A stretch of DNA of 64,000 bases from Demetria terragena DSM 11295 (GTDB lineage Bacteria > Actinomycetota > Actinomycetes > Actinomycetales > Dermatophilaceae). The stretch covers positions 1,798,001 through 1,862,000 of the forward strand of contig NZ_AQXW01000004.1 in NCBI RefSeq assembly GCF_000376825.1. Reading direction: 5' to 3'. Under the pieces are notes generated by a model that worked only from the letters and a program-made list of their open reading frames with translations, was not told where the DNA came from and did no database searches. Shown in pieces: positions 16,590-24,282 of this stretch; position 1 is the stretch's first letter, and every line of letters begins with the position of its first letter. The translations under genes and the position numbers were made by a program.

Positions 16590-18113
16590 ATGCGAATGTC
16601 GACCGCTACATCGTCCACCGGTTCTGACAAGACGTTCTTGGGCCATCCACGTGGCCTCTCGACGCTGTTCAACATCGAGATGTGGGAGCGCTTCTCCTAT
16701 TACGGAATGCGCGCGATCCTGCTGTATTACCTGGTCGACACTGTCGCCAATCACGGCCTCGGACTTGAGGATTCGATCGGCGAAGCCGTCGTGGCGACGT
16801 ACGGCGCCTCGGTCTATCTGCTCTCGATCGTCGGCGGCTGGCTCGCCGACCGGCTGATCGGTGCACAGCGCAGCGTGCTCTATGGCGGCGTTGTCATCAT
16901 GGCCGGCCATCTGTCGCTGGCAGTCCCGGCAGCAGCGTTCTCCTGGTTGGGAATTGCGCTGGTTGCCTTTGGCACCGGCTTGCTCAAGCCAAACGTCTCG
17001 ACCATGGTCGGTCACCTCTACGAAGATCGTGACCCACGGCGCGACAGCGGCTTCACCATCTTCTACGTCTCGATCAACATCGGGGCCTTCTTCGCACCGT
17101 TCGTCGTCGCCTTCCTGCGCGACCATTGGGGCTATCACGCCGGATTCGCGGCGGCCGCCTTCGGTATGGGTCTCGCCCTGGTGATGTACGTCCTCGGCAA
17201 GGGCAGCCTCGCGCCAGAGAGCACGCACGCACCCAACCCACTCCCACAGGACGACCGCACCCGCGTCGTGCCCGTGATGTCGGCAGCGGCCGTAGGCACT
17301 GTCGTCGCCGTCATCCTGCTCGCTCGCCTCTGGCGGGACTCCTGGATCGGTGCCGTCATCGACTCGGTCGCGATCCTCTCGGTCGGTGCGTCAATCGCCT
17401 ATTTCGTCGTCATGTTCCGTAGCCCGCGCGTGACTGCGGACGAACGGCGACGGTTGCGGGCCTACATCCCCATGTGGATCGCCGCGGTGCTCTTCTGGAT
17501 GATCTTCGAGCAGGCCGCGGTCAAGATGGCCAGCTTTGCCGCCAACCGTACGAACCTGGACTCCCTGGGCTTCATCACTTTTAAAGAAGAGTGGTTCCAG
17601 TCGATCAACCCCATCACGATCACTCTCCTGGCCCCGCTCTTCGGCCTCCTGTGGCTGAGGCGATCTGGTCGATTCCCCAGCACGCCAATGAAGTTCGCGA
17701 TCGGTGTTGCGATCGCTGGCCTATCTTTCCTGGTCCTCGGCTTGGGGGCCATGGCGTACGACGGCCCGACTGCGCCGGTGATCTTGCTCGGCAGCGTGTT
17801 CGTCATCCAGACCATCGCTGAGCTGAACATCTCCCCGGTGGGCCTGTCGGCGACGACCGTGCTGGCGCCGACCGCGTTCGCCTCACAGGCCATGGCCCTG
17901 TGGTTTCTCTCTTCGGCCACCGGGCAATCCATTGCTGCGCAAGCGATTCGGCTCACCGAAGACATGCCCGACGCGCAGTTCTATCTGATCCTCGGCACGA
18001 TCGCAGTCGCCTTCGGTGTCATCCTCGCAGCGCTATCTCCCTGGGCACACCGACAGATTGCCGACGCCGAACCCGAGACCAAGGAGCAGTACGACGCCGA
18101 GCACGCGAGCTGA
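16590..18113 (+). CDS. POT/PTR2 family proton-coupled peptide transporter
   Basis: Imports di- or tripeptides with protons across the membrane. 507 residues, about 14 hydrophobic segments. The signature motifs are present: the E-x-x-E-R-F-x-Y-Y motif in the first helix (EMWERFSYYGMRAILLYYL), FYVSINIGAFFAPFV, and GTGLLKPNVSTMVG. The start is 16590 or the ATG at 16596; AGAAAGG lies just upstream. Family length is usually 450-520, so it is complete. Confidence 0.92.
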   Translation: MRMSTATSSTGSDKTFLGHPRGLSTLFNIEMWERFSYYGMRAILLYYLVDTVANHGLGLEDSIGEAVVATYGASVYLLSIVGGWLADRLIGAQRSVLYGGVVIMAGHLSLAVPAAAFSWLGIALVAFGTGLLKPNVSTMVGHLYEDRDPRRDSGFTIFYVSINIGAFFAPFVVAFLRDHWGYHAGFAAAAFGMGLALVMYVLGKGSLAPESTHAPNPLPQDDRTRVVPVMSAAAVGTVVAVILLARLWRDSWIGAVIDSVAILSVGASIAYFVVMFRSPRVTADERRRLRAYIPMWIAAVLFWMIFEQAAVKMASFAANRTNLDSLGFITFKEEWFQSINPITITLLAPLFGLLWLRRSGRFPSTPMKFAIGVAIAGLSFLVLGLGAMAYDGPTAPVILLGSVFVIQTIAELNISPVGLSATTVLAPTAFASQAMALWFLSSATGQSIAAQAIRLTEDMPDAQFYLILGTIAVAFGVILAALSPWAHRQIADAEPETKEQYDAEHAS

Positions 18114-18125
18114 TCGCGACCGGAC

Positions 18126-18476
18126 TCAGGCCAGCCGCGCCACAGCCTCAATCTGCGCCAAATAGCGGTGACCGAAGTCGGTCACGGTGAAATCCTTGCG
18201 CTGCGCGCCGGTTCGCGGCACCGGCACGTCGACAGTGGCCAGCAGGCCGCTGGAGGCAAGACGCCGAAGCGTGCGATAGAGGCCGCGCTCGGTCAGGTCC
18301 CAGCCGGTGCGTCGCGCCAACTCTGCACCGATCTCAGCTGCCGGGGCCGGTCCGATCGCGTCAATGATGCGAAGCAGGACGAGGGACGTCGCGGACTTCT
18401 TGTAGACCTCGACCCAACTGCCGACCAGCTCCTCTAACCATTCGTCGGCCGCATCGTCCTCGGACACTCCGCTCAC
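18126..18476 (-). CDS. PadR/MarR-like winged-helix regulator
   Basis: 116-residue DNA-binding protein: a short acidic N-terminus, helix VEVYKKSATSLVLLRIIDAIGPAPAAEIG, recognition region LTERGLYRTLRRLASSGLL and wing VPRTGAQRKDFTVTDFGHRYL, the PadR arrangement with a final helix. Its start overlaps the stop of the membrane-protein gene by 4 bp. The operon begins at a palindrome (18946-18960) that may be its operator, giving autoregulation. Confidence 0.78.
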   Translation of the reverse strand: MSGVSEDDAADEWLEELVGSWVEVYKKSATSLVLLRIIDAIGPAPAAEIGAELARRTGWDLTERGLYRTLRRLASSGLLATVDVPVPRTGAQRKDFTVTDFGHRYLAQIEAVARLA

Positions 18477-18925
18477 CGAGACGCCTCAAAGCCCCGGCTT
18501 GTGGCCGCCCCCACGCCATGCAGCACCAGACCGACGCCCCACAGCGCGGGCATAGCCACCGCCGCGCCAAACCAGCCGCCATCCATGACGAATCCGCTGC
18601 CGCCCGCACCTGCGACGACATCGCTATCCATCACCGCGAGGATGAAGAAGTGCAACCCGAAGCCGACGTTGACACAGGCATAGGTGATGGCGTGGACGAC
18701 AAACTTGCCGAATCGGAGCTTGCCGAGAGCGTCGCCGTAATGCAGCAGATAGGCCGCATAGCCCACGGCGATCACCGCTGTGAGGGTTCCCGCAAGGAGG
18801 CCAATCTGATTCCCTCTGGCCGCAATCACGATCTGAAGCAACAGGTTTGCCGCAACCATCGCGCCCGCGAACGCCGGCAGGCTCTGCGCTGCTGATCCGA
18901 TTCTGTGCTCAACCGAAGTCTCCAT
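18473..18925 (-). CDS. Four-helix membrane protein, PadR-linked
   Basis: 150 residues from the ATG at 18925, which has GGGGAGAG at good spacing. Four hydrophobic segments (about 17-35, 40-58, 70-95 and 115-140) and no known domain that I recognise. It is translated with the PadR regulator (ATGA overlap), an arrangement seen where the regulator controls a small membrane partner. An in-frame upstream GTG/ATG to 18961 would pass through the palindrome and was rejected. Confidence 0.72.
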   Translation of the reverse strand: METSVEHRIGSAAQSLPAFAGAMVAANLLLQIVIAARGNQIGLLAGTLTAVIAVGYAAYLLHYGDALGKLRFGKFVVHAITYACVNVGFGLHFFILAVMDSDVVAGAGGSGFVMDGGWFGAAVAMPALWGVGLVLHGVGAATSRGFEASR

Positions 18926-18945
18926 CGAACTCTCCCCAATGGTAC

Positions 18946-18960
18946 TGAACCTTAGGTTCA
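18946..18960. promoter_or_regulatory. Palindrome TGAACC-TTA-GGTTCA, candidate PadR operator
   Basis: Perfect 6-bp arms around a 3-bp centre, 20 bp upstream of the membrane-protein start and within its likely promoter. Confidence 0.55.
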
Positions 18961-18982
18961 CTACCTTAGTGGAGGGCGCTGG

Positions 18983-20035
18983 TCAGTCAAGGACGAATTC
19001 GCCGCCCACCGCCAGTACCAGGTCTGCGCCAAACAGCCGAGCCGGAGTCCACGCCCCCGGATGCCCTTCACCCCGCGCCAACCGGAGCGCAACCTCGGCC
19101 GCCGTGGCCGCCGTGAAATCCATCGCCTCCCCAGCGCGCATCCAGCCCTCGCGGACCAGCCCCGAGGGCCACTCAACACGCGCATGCCCCCAGGTCGACT
19201 CCCGCGGACGCTCCTTGGCCTTCTTCACCTCGATTTGCGCAAGTCGCCGGGTAGCGAAGTCCGCGACGCCGGGCGCGCGCAGCACCGCACCCAGTCCGAG
19301 CAGGCCAGCGCGCGCGATCGGGCCGGTGGGCGCCAATCCGGACGCACCGACGACGACACTCGCACCCGAAGCCTTCCAGGCGGCGAACAACTCGCCACTG
19401 CTCATCGCAGCCGTGCGCACCTCATCACCGTCTGGCGATGTCAGCGGCTCGACTGCAGCTCCGGCGCGCGTACGCACGAGGCGTCCTCCCCGCACCTCGC
19501 GGCCGCCATCGCGGAGGCCTGACATGATGCTCGCGGCCAATGGCTCACCGACCCGGCCAGGCTCGGTCGCGACCGAGCTGATCGAGTCGACCCGCACTGC
19601 AGACGGGACGCCCCGCCCCTCCAGCAGTCGGACAAGGATGCCTTCGGTGCCGAGAACGCCAAATCCAGCGCCCGACACCGCAGTTCGCCCGCTGCCGAGG
19701 AGCTCGCCATCCATGCGTTGCAACGCCTCGAAGGAGCTCAACTCATTGGAAACATCGACATAGTGCGTCCCCGAAGGACAGGCGCGCACAACCTGCTCGG
19801 CGCGACTGGCATACGGCCCGACCGTGCTGAGCACGACCGCCGGAGCCTCCACGGTGATCCGCTCACACACCTCTTCCACCGAGCCGACCACCGCCCTGGC
19901 TTCGGGCGCGACCGCCGCCAGCCGTTCACGGCTGCGGCCCGCCACGACCACCCTGGCTCCGGCCGACTGCAACCGCGGGAGCACCTCTCGCCCAACCCGA
20001 CCGGTCGCGCCCAGCACCCAGATCTCATCCCTCAC
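18983..20035 (-). CDS. Saccharopine dehydrogenase-like NAD(P)-binding protein
   Basis: Rossmann-fold oxidoreductase-like protein of the trans-acting enoyl reductase/saccharopine-dehydrogenase group. 350 residues from the GTG at 20035, chosen because GGAGGAGCC precedes it. The N-terminal dinucleotide motif is VLGATGRVGREVLPRL, followed by VVAGRSRERLAAV and VVLSTVGPYASRAEQVVRAC. The substrate is unknown. It is divergent from a TetR gene, with two near-identical palindromes between them, so it is probably that repressor's target. Confidence 0.8.
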   Translation of the reverse strand: MRDEIWVLGATGRVGREVLPRLQSAGARVVVAGRSRERLAAVAPEARAVVGSVEEVCERITVEAPAVVLSTVGPYASRAEQVVRACPSGTHYVDVSNELSSFEALQRMDGELLGSGRTAVSGAGFGVLGTEGILVRLLEGRGVPSAVRVDSISSVATEPGRVGEPLAASIMSGLRDGGREVRGGRLVRTRAGAAVEPLTSPDGDEVRTAAMSSGELFAAWKASGASVVVGASGLAPTGPIARAGLLGLGAVLRAPGVADFATRRLAQIEVKKAKERPRESTWGHARVEWPSGLVREGWMRAGEAMDFTAATAAEVALRLARGEGHPGAWTPARLFGADLVLAVGGEFVLD

Positions 20036-20050
20036 GGCTCCTCCTTCATC

Positions 20051-20069
20051 GATGACACGTCGTGTCATC
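20051..20069. promoter_or_regulatory. TetR operator 1
   Basis: GATGACACG-T-CGTGTCATC: perfect 9+1+9 inverted repeat. It begins 16 bp upstream of the reductase start codon and lies 50 bp from the TetR start. Confidence 0.8.
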
Positions 20070-20081
20070 ACTATGGCACAT

Positions 20082-20100
20082 GACGACACGTCGTGTCATC
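20082..20100. promoter_or_regulatory. TetR operator 2
   Basis: GACGACACG-T-CGTGTCATC: the same 19-bp palindrome with one mismatch. Its centre is 31 bp from that of operator 1, about three helical turns, so two dimers would sit on the same DNA face. Confidence 0.78.
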
Positions 20101-20118
20101 ACGGTTAGGGTGGCCACC

Positions 20119-20697
20119 ATGAGTCGATGGCAGCCGAACTCGCGTGAGCGCCTCGAGCAAGCCGCGCTCGAGCTATTCGGCGAGCAGGGCTTCGATGACA
20201 CGACGGTGCCGCAGATCACCGAGCGCGCCGGACTGACTACGCGCACGTTCTTTCGCTATTTCGCGGACAAGCGGGAGGCGTTGTTCGGAGGCGAGGAGCA
20301 CATCCCAGAACAGGTGGCCGCCTTCATGGCGGACGTCCCGCCCTCCGTCGGCCCGATGGAGTTGATCGAACGCGGCCTGGCACCCGCCGCCGCGGTCGCG
20401 TTCGAGGGACGCAACCTGGATTACCTCCAGCGCCGCCGTGCGGTCATCGCCGCCGAGCCTGCGCTGCGCGAGCGCGAACTACGGAAGTTCGCCCTCATGT
20501 CGGATGCGATGACTCAAGGATTCCTCGACCGCGGTCTGAGCGCGCTCGACGCCCGGCTCGCGGCAGAGGTCGCTGTCACCGCTTTCCGCATCGGCGCGAC
20601 GCAATGGATTGACCAAGGCTGCACGTCCGACCTCACCACGACCATACGGAAAACGTTGCGGGCACTGCAGACCCTCGCGACGCCATCGAGTCGTTAG
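20119..20697 (+). CDS. TetR family transcriptional regulator
   Basis: 192 residues. The N-terminal HTH reads ERLEQAALELFGEQGFDDTTVPQ and then AGLTTRTFFRYFADKREALF, the canonical TetR motif with FFRYF-x-x-K. The rest is an all-helical ligand domain with no recognisable specificity. The ATG at 20119 is preferred to 20062, because the earlier start would be inside the operators. It probably represses itself and the divergent oxidoreductase. The stop codon lies within the left arm of hairpin A. Confidence 0.88.
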   Translation: MSRWQPNSRERLEQAALELFGEQGFDDTTVPQITERAGLTTRTFFRYFADKREALFGGEEHIPEQVAAFMADVPPSVGPMELIERGLAPAAAVAFEGRNLDYLQRRRAVIAAEPALRERELRKFALMSDAMTQGFLDRGLSALDARLAAEVAVTAFRIGATQWIDQGCTSDLTTTIRKTLRALQTLATPSSR

Positions 20698-20747
20698 TTT
20701 CTGCGGGTGATCGTCGCCTGACACCCGCAGAAACTCCCGAGTCGATG
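20684..20747. repeat. Hairpin repeat A (upstream of DUF559 gene)
   Basis: The 26-nt arms 20684-20709 and 20722-20747 pair with three mismatches around a 12-nt loop; the inner AGTTTCTGCGGGTG / CACCCGCAGAAACT is perfect. The right arm is identical over 26 nt to that of repeat B at 21708-21733. It may double as the tetR terminator. Confidence 0.8.
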
Positions 20748-20752
20748 CCTCC

Positions 20753-20761
20753 TGTGGATAA
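20753..20761. promoter_or_regulatory. DnaA-box-like site TGTGGATAA
   Basis: Exact reverse complement of the consensus TTATCCACA, 40 bp upstream of the intact DUF559 gene. A single box does not make an origin; binding is untested. Confidence 0.35.
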
Positions 20762-20800
20762 GTCGGCCGGGGCGGACGCCGGATCTGCCACGGTTTCTGC

Positions 20801-21664
20801 ATGCTGCGCGCTCCGCTCCCGGACGACCTCCCATCCACATTCACCGTTCGCGAGGCCCGTGCGCACGGCGTACGCCCCGGTCGGCTCCGCGCCGCTGACC
20901 TGGCTACCCCCTTTGCGGGAGTACGCCTACCCACACCGCTCGCGCACGACCGCCTCGCTCAGTTGCGCGCGCTTGCCCAGTTGGCGCCACACGCGGCGCT
21001 GAGCCATCAGACGGCTGCCACGGTGTGGCGACTGCCGCTGCCTTCGCGGCTCGAGCGCGACATGAACGTGCACGTCACCGTCCCTGTAGGCACCGACCGT
21101 ATGCAGCGGTGCGGCGTGGTGGGGCACAGCTCCGAGCGGGTCGTGGTGACCCACTCCAGCGGTCTGCGAGTCACCGACCTCGGGGAGACATGGTGCGACC
21201 TGGCGACGCAGCTGACGTTCACCCAACTCGTCCAGGCCGGTGACGCGCTCATCAACCGGGAGGGGTGGGATCTCGAACGCCTCGGGGCACAGGTCGAGCG
21301 GGCGCGGCGTCGGCGAGGCGTGCGTACCCTCCGCGCCGCACTGGCCATGCTGCGACCGGGCAGCCGCTCACCCCGCGAAAGTGAGTGTCGGCTGCTGTTC
21401 GACGGCTGGGCACTGCCGGCGCCGGAGCTCAACGCTGACCTGTTCAATGCCTCCGGATGGCTCGCGTGTGTCGACTTCCTCTGGCGCGACCGGCGCGTCG
21501 TCGCCGAGTACTACGGGAAGGTGCACGGGCCGACGTGGCAGGCAGACCTGGCGCGTGCTGCCCTCATCGAAGACGAAGGCTATGCCGTAGTGGTCATCAC
21601 TGACGGCGACCTCGGAGGGCGCCAAGCTCGGTTGCGCGATCGCCTGGTTCGTCTACTCACCTGA
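20801..21664 (+). CDS. DUF559 / AbiEi-like nuclease-fold protein, intact
   Basis: 287 residues. A winged-helix-like N-terminus (FTVREARAHGVRPGRLRAADLATPFAGVRLP, residues 14-44) is followed by an AbiEi-like middle. The C-terminal DUF559 (Vsr/restriction-endonuclease-like) core carries SPRESECRLLFDGW, CVDFLWRDRRVVAEYYG and GYAVVVITDGDL. The E in the first, D in the second and E-Y-(D/Y)-G in the third sit where the family's acidic active-site residues lie; the usual EYDG is EYYG here. Function is undemonstrated. It stands between hairpin repeats A and B and is a distant paralogue of the broken gene at 8799-9718. Confidence 0.72.
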   Translation: MLRAPLPDDLPSTFTVREARAHGVRPGRLRAADLATPFAGVRLPTPLAHDRLAQLRALAQLAPHAALSHQTAATVWRLPLPSRLERDMNVHVTVPVGTDRMQRCGVVGHSSERVVVTHSSGLRVTDLGETWCDLATQLTFTQLVQAGDALINREGWDLERLGAQVERARRRRGVRTLRAALAMLRPGSRSPRESECRLLFDGWALPAPELNADLFNASGWLACVDFLWRDRRVVAEYYGKVHGPTWQADLARAALIEDEGYAVVVITDGDLGGRQARLRDRLVRLLT

Positions 21665-21669
21665 GGTCG

Positions 21670-21733
21670 CATCGAGTCGTGAGTTTGTGCGGGTGATCAT
21701 CGGCCAACACCCGCAGAAACTCCCGAGTCGATG
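21670..21733. repeat. Hairpin repeat B (downstream of DUF559 gene)
   Basis: 26-nt arms 21670-21695 and 21708-21733 around a 12-nt loop. Left arm differs from that of repeat A at two bases; right arm is identical. It lies between the convergent 3' ends of the DUF559 and ABC ATPase genes, so it may terminate both. Confidence 0.8.
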
Positions 21734-21739
21734 ACCGAC

Positions 21740-22471
21740 CTAGCGGCGCAGCCGCGACAAGAACCGCTGGGTACGCGCCTCCCGCGGCGCGTCGAGCACC
21801 TGCTCGGGTCGACCGCGCTCCAGCACCACACCATCGGACAGGAAGCAGACGGTGTCGGCCACGTCGCGCGCGAAACTCATCTCGTGGGTGTTGAGGATCA
21901 TCGTCATTCCGTCTGCGCGCAGCTCAGCGAGCAGATCAAGCACCTCGCCGACCAGCTCGGGGTCAAGCGCAGAGGTCACCTCGTCCAACAACATCAGCCG
22001 CGGCTGGTTGACCAGTGCGCGCGCAATCGCCACCCGCTGCTGCTGCCCGCCGGACAGATCATCCGGGCGAGCAGATGCCTTATCCGCCAGGCCAACTCGC
22101 TCCAACATGGCCATCCCGCGTTCACGCGCCTGAGCCTTGGGCACGCCGTGTACGCGTACCGGCGCCAAGGTGATGTTCTCCAACGCGCTGAGGTGAGGGA
22201 AAAGGTTGTACGCCTGGAAGACGATGCCCATCTGCGACCGGGCGCGGTCGACATCAAGGCGCGGATCGGAGATGTCTTGCCCGTCCAGCCAGATCTGACC
22301 ATCGTCAACGGTCTCCAAAACGTTCACGCAGCGCAGCAGCGTCGACTTCCCGGAGCCCGAGGCACCGATCAGGACGACGCATTCGCCTGGTTCGACCTCC
22401 AGCGACACATCTCGCAGAACAACGTTGTCACCAAACGACTTTCGAACGTTCTGCAGGGACAGCAGACTCAT
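21740..22471 (-). CDS. Polar amino-acid ABC transporter ATP-binding protein (GlnQ type)
   Basis: ATPase of a PAAT-family importer. 243 residues, complete. Walker A GASGSGKSTLLRC, Q-loop region FQAYNLFPHLSALEN, signature LSGGQQQRVAIARAL, Walker B LMLLDEVTSALD and switch His in LNTHEM. The DEVTSALD form (Val for the more general Pro) is common in this subfamily. Its start overlaps the permease stop by 4 bp. The operon order is binding protein, permease, ATPase, with a MalY-like lyase upstream. Confidence 0.92.
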   Translation of the reverse strand: MSLLSLQNVRKSFGDNVVLRDVSLEVEPGECVVLIGASGSGKSTLLRCVNVLETVDDGQIWLDGQDISDPRLDVDRARSQMGIVFQAYNLFPHLSALENITLAPVRVHGVPKAQARERGMAMLERVGLADKASARPDDLSGGQQQRVAIARALVNQPRLMLLDEVTSALDPELVGEVLDLLAELRADGMTMILNTHEMSFARDVADTVCFLSDGVVLERGRPEQVLDAPREARTQRFLSRLRR

Positions 22472-23343
22472 CGCACACCTCCGGCAGCACCAGAGAGGCC
22501 GTGGCGGCGGGCGTACCAGTCGGTCAGGCGCGTCATCGGGATGGTGAGCGCGAGGAAGAGCGCACCCGCGACGACGTACGGCGTGTAGTTGAAGTCGGTG
22601 GACGACTCGATCTGTGCGGCGCGGATCGCATCGACTACGCCGAGGACAGCGATCAACCCTGAGTCCTTCTGCAGCGACACCACGTCATTGAGCAGCGCGG
22701 GCATGACGCGCCGCACGGCCTGCGGCAGGACGACAAAGCGCAATGTCGCCGGATAGGACAACCCCAGCGAACGCGCCGCCGCCCACTGCGATGCGTGCAC
22801 CGACTCGATCCCCGCCCGCAGTACCTCCGCGACATATGAGGAGTAGCAGAGCACGAGCGCGAGCGCACCCCAGAAGAGCACGCTGGTGGGCAGACCGGAC
22901 AGTTCAAGGGCCGGCACCCCAAAGCCCAAAAGAAAGACCACAAGCAGCAGCGGTAACCCGCGGAACACATCGGTGAATACCGTTGCCAGCAAACGCAAAG
23001 GGAAGAGCACCGGATTGCGCAAGGTACGCATGACGGCCACCGCGGTCGAGACCACAGCGATGGCAATTCCACAACCGATCAGCAGCCGGACGTTCAGCCA
23101 CAGCCCTTCAACCACAGCGCCGAAGGACGACTTCGCCTTCGCGATGTTGAAGAAGGTCTCTTGGAACCGGGGCCAGCCGGGGCTCGTCACCAGCAGCGTG
23201 GCGATCACCGCGAGCACGACGAGCGTGCTCAGCGCGGCGATCACGATCGATCGGATGCGACGCGACCGGCGATAGGCCGCTCGTTCGCGCTCAACTGTGG
23301 ACGGTTGCCAGGATTCGGCGTCCGTCGCGGCATCAGCGGTCAT
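22468..23343 (-). CDS. Polar amino-acid ABC transporter permease
   Basis: HisM/GlnP-type permease of 291 residues. A cytoplasmic N-terminus of about 30 residues precedes the first helix (SIVIAALSTLVVLAVIATLL). The family region continues with VFRGLPLLLVVFLLGFG and the EAA-like loop SVHASQWAAARSLGLSYPATLRFVVLPQA, written here in pieces at about residues 185-215. Five to six transmembrane segments. It is coupled to the ATPase gene by an ATGA overlap and is 10 bp from the binding-protein gene. Confidence 0.92.
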   Translation of the reverse strand: MTADAATDAESWQPSTVERERAAYRRSRRIRSIVIAALSTLVVLAVIATLLVTSPGWPRFQETFFNIAKAKSSFGAVVEGLWLNVRLLIGCGIAIAVVSTAVAVMRTLRNPVLFPLRLLATVFTDVFRGLPLLLVVFLLGFGVPALELSGLPTSVLFWGALALVLCYSSYVAEVLRAGIESVHASQWAAARSLGLSYPATLRFVVLPQAVRRVMPALLNDVVSLQKDSGLIAVLGVVDAIRAAQIESSTDFNYTPYVVAGALFLALTIPMTRLTDWYARRHGLSGAAGGVR

Positions 23344-23353
23344 GGCACGTCCT

Positions 23354-24223
23354 TTACGACAGCGCTGGCGCGCCCTTGCGGCTTAGCCATTGCGTCTCGA
23401 GCTTCTTCAGCGTTCCGTTGTCCCGCAGGGTGTCGACCGCCGTGCTCACGCAGTCCGTCAGAGGCGAGTCCTTGGCGAGCACCGCACCAAGCTGCTCCGT
23501 CTTGCTCGCGGACTTGGGGAGCTGACCCACGATCACACCGTTTTCGAGTTGCGCGGAGGTCGTATAGAACGCCGTCGGCAGGTCAACGACAATCCCATCG
23601 ACCTGCTTGTTCTTGAGTGCCTCAACCGCCTGGACGTTCGTGTCGAAGACCGCCGGTTTGGCGTTGGGCTTGATCTGCTCGGTGATCGCGGTGTACGACG
23701 TCGTCCCGACTTGTGCCCCCAACTTCGCCGGGCGCAGGGCCGCCATGCTCTTGGCGTTGGCAATCTTGCTGCCTTTGGTGGTGATGACCGTCTGGGTCAC
23801 GTCGTAATAGCCGCTGGAGAAGTCCACAGCCTTGGCCCGCGCTTTGCTGATCGACACTTGATTGAGGTCGAAGTCGAACTTCTTCTTGCCAGGCGTGATG
23901 ACCAGGTTGAAGGGCACCTTTGCCCAGGTCACGTCGCCCTTGGCGTAGCCGAGTTGCTTGGCGATGGCATACCCCACTGCGGCCTCATAGCCCTTGCCGT
24001 TGGTGGGGTCATTGTCCTGAAACCAGGGGGCGTAGGCGGGGTTGTCCGTACCGATGGTCAGCGTCCCGTCCTGGTACGTCTTCATGGACGCCGGCGAGCA
24101 ACTCTTGGCTCCGCTCGTGGCGGTATCGGGGCTCGACGCCGCCTCGTCTTTGGGGGCGCCACAGGAGGCAAGCCCGAGCGCAGCAACGGCCAGGAGTGCA
24201 GGAAAAGCGCGCGAGGTCTTCAT
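23354..24223 (-). CDS. Amino-acid-binding lipoprotein of the PAAT importer
   Basis: Family 3 solute-binding protein, 289 residues from the ATG at 24223. Signal peptide with lipobox LGLASC (Cys about residue 20), then a Ser/Asp/Thr linker. The mature part shows SBP_bac_3 features: DGTLTIGTDNPAYAPW, GYEAAVGYAIAKQLGY, FDFDLNQVSISKARAKAVDFS and VDGIVVDLPTAFY. The substrate cannot be assigned. The MalY-type lyase gene directly upstream makes a sulfur amino acid such as cystine a reasonable guess only. Confidence 0.9.
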   Translation of the reverse strand: MKTSRAFPALLAVAALGLASCGAPKDEAASSPDTATSGAKSCSPASMKTYQDGTLTIGTDNPAYAPWFQDNDPTNGKGYEAAVGYAIAKQLGYAKGDVTWAKVPFNLVITPGKKKFDFDLNQVSISKARAKAVDFSSGYYDVTQTVITTKGSKIANAKSMAALRPAKLGAQVGTTSYTAITEQIKPNAKPAVFDTNVQAVEALKNKQVDGIVVDLPTAFYTTSAQLENGVIVGQLPKSASKTEQLGAVLAKDSPLTDCVSTAVDTLRDNGTLKKLETQWLSRKGAPALS

Positions 24224-24282
24224 GACCGACGATTCTGCCGCGTGCCGTCGCATTTGGTGTGTCGAGTCTCAGAACACGCGAC

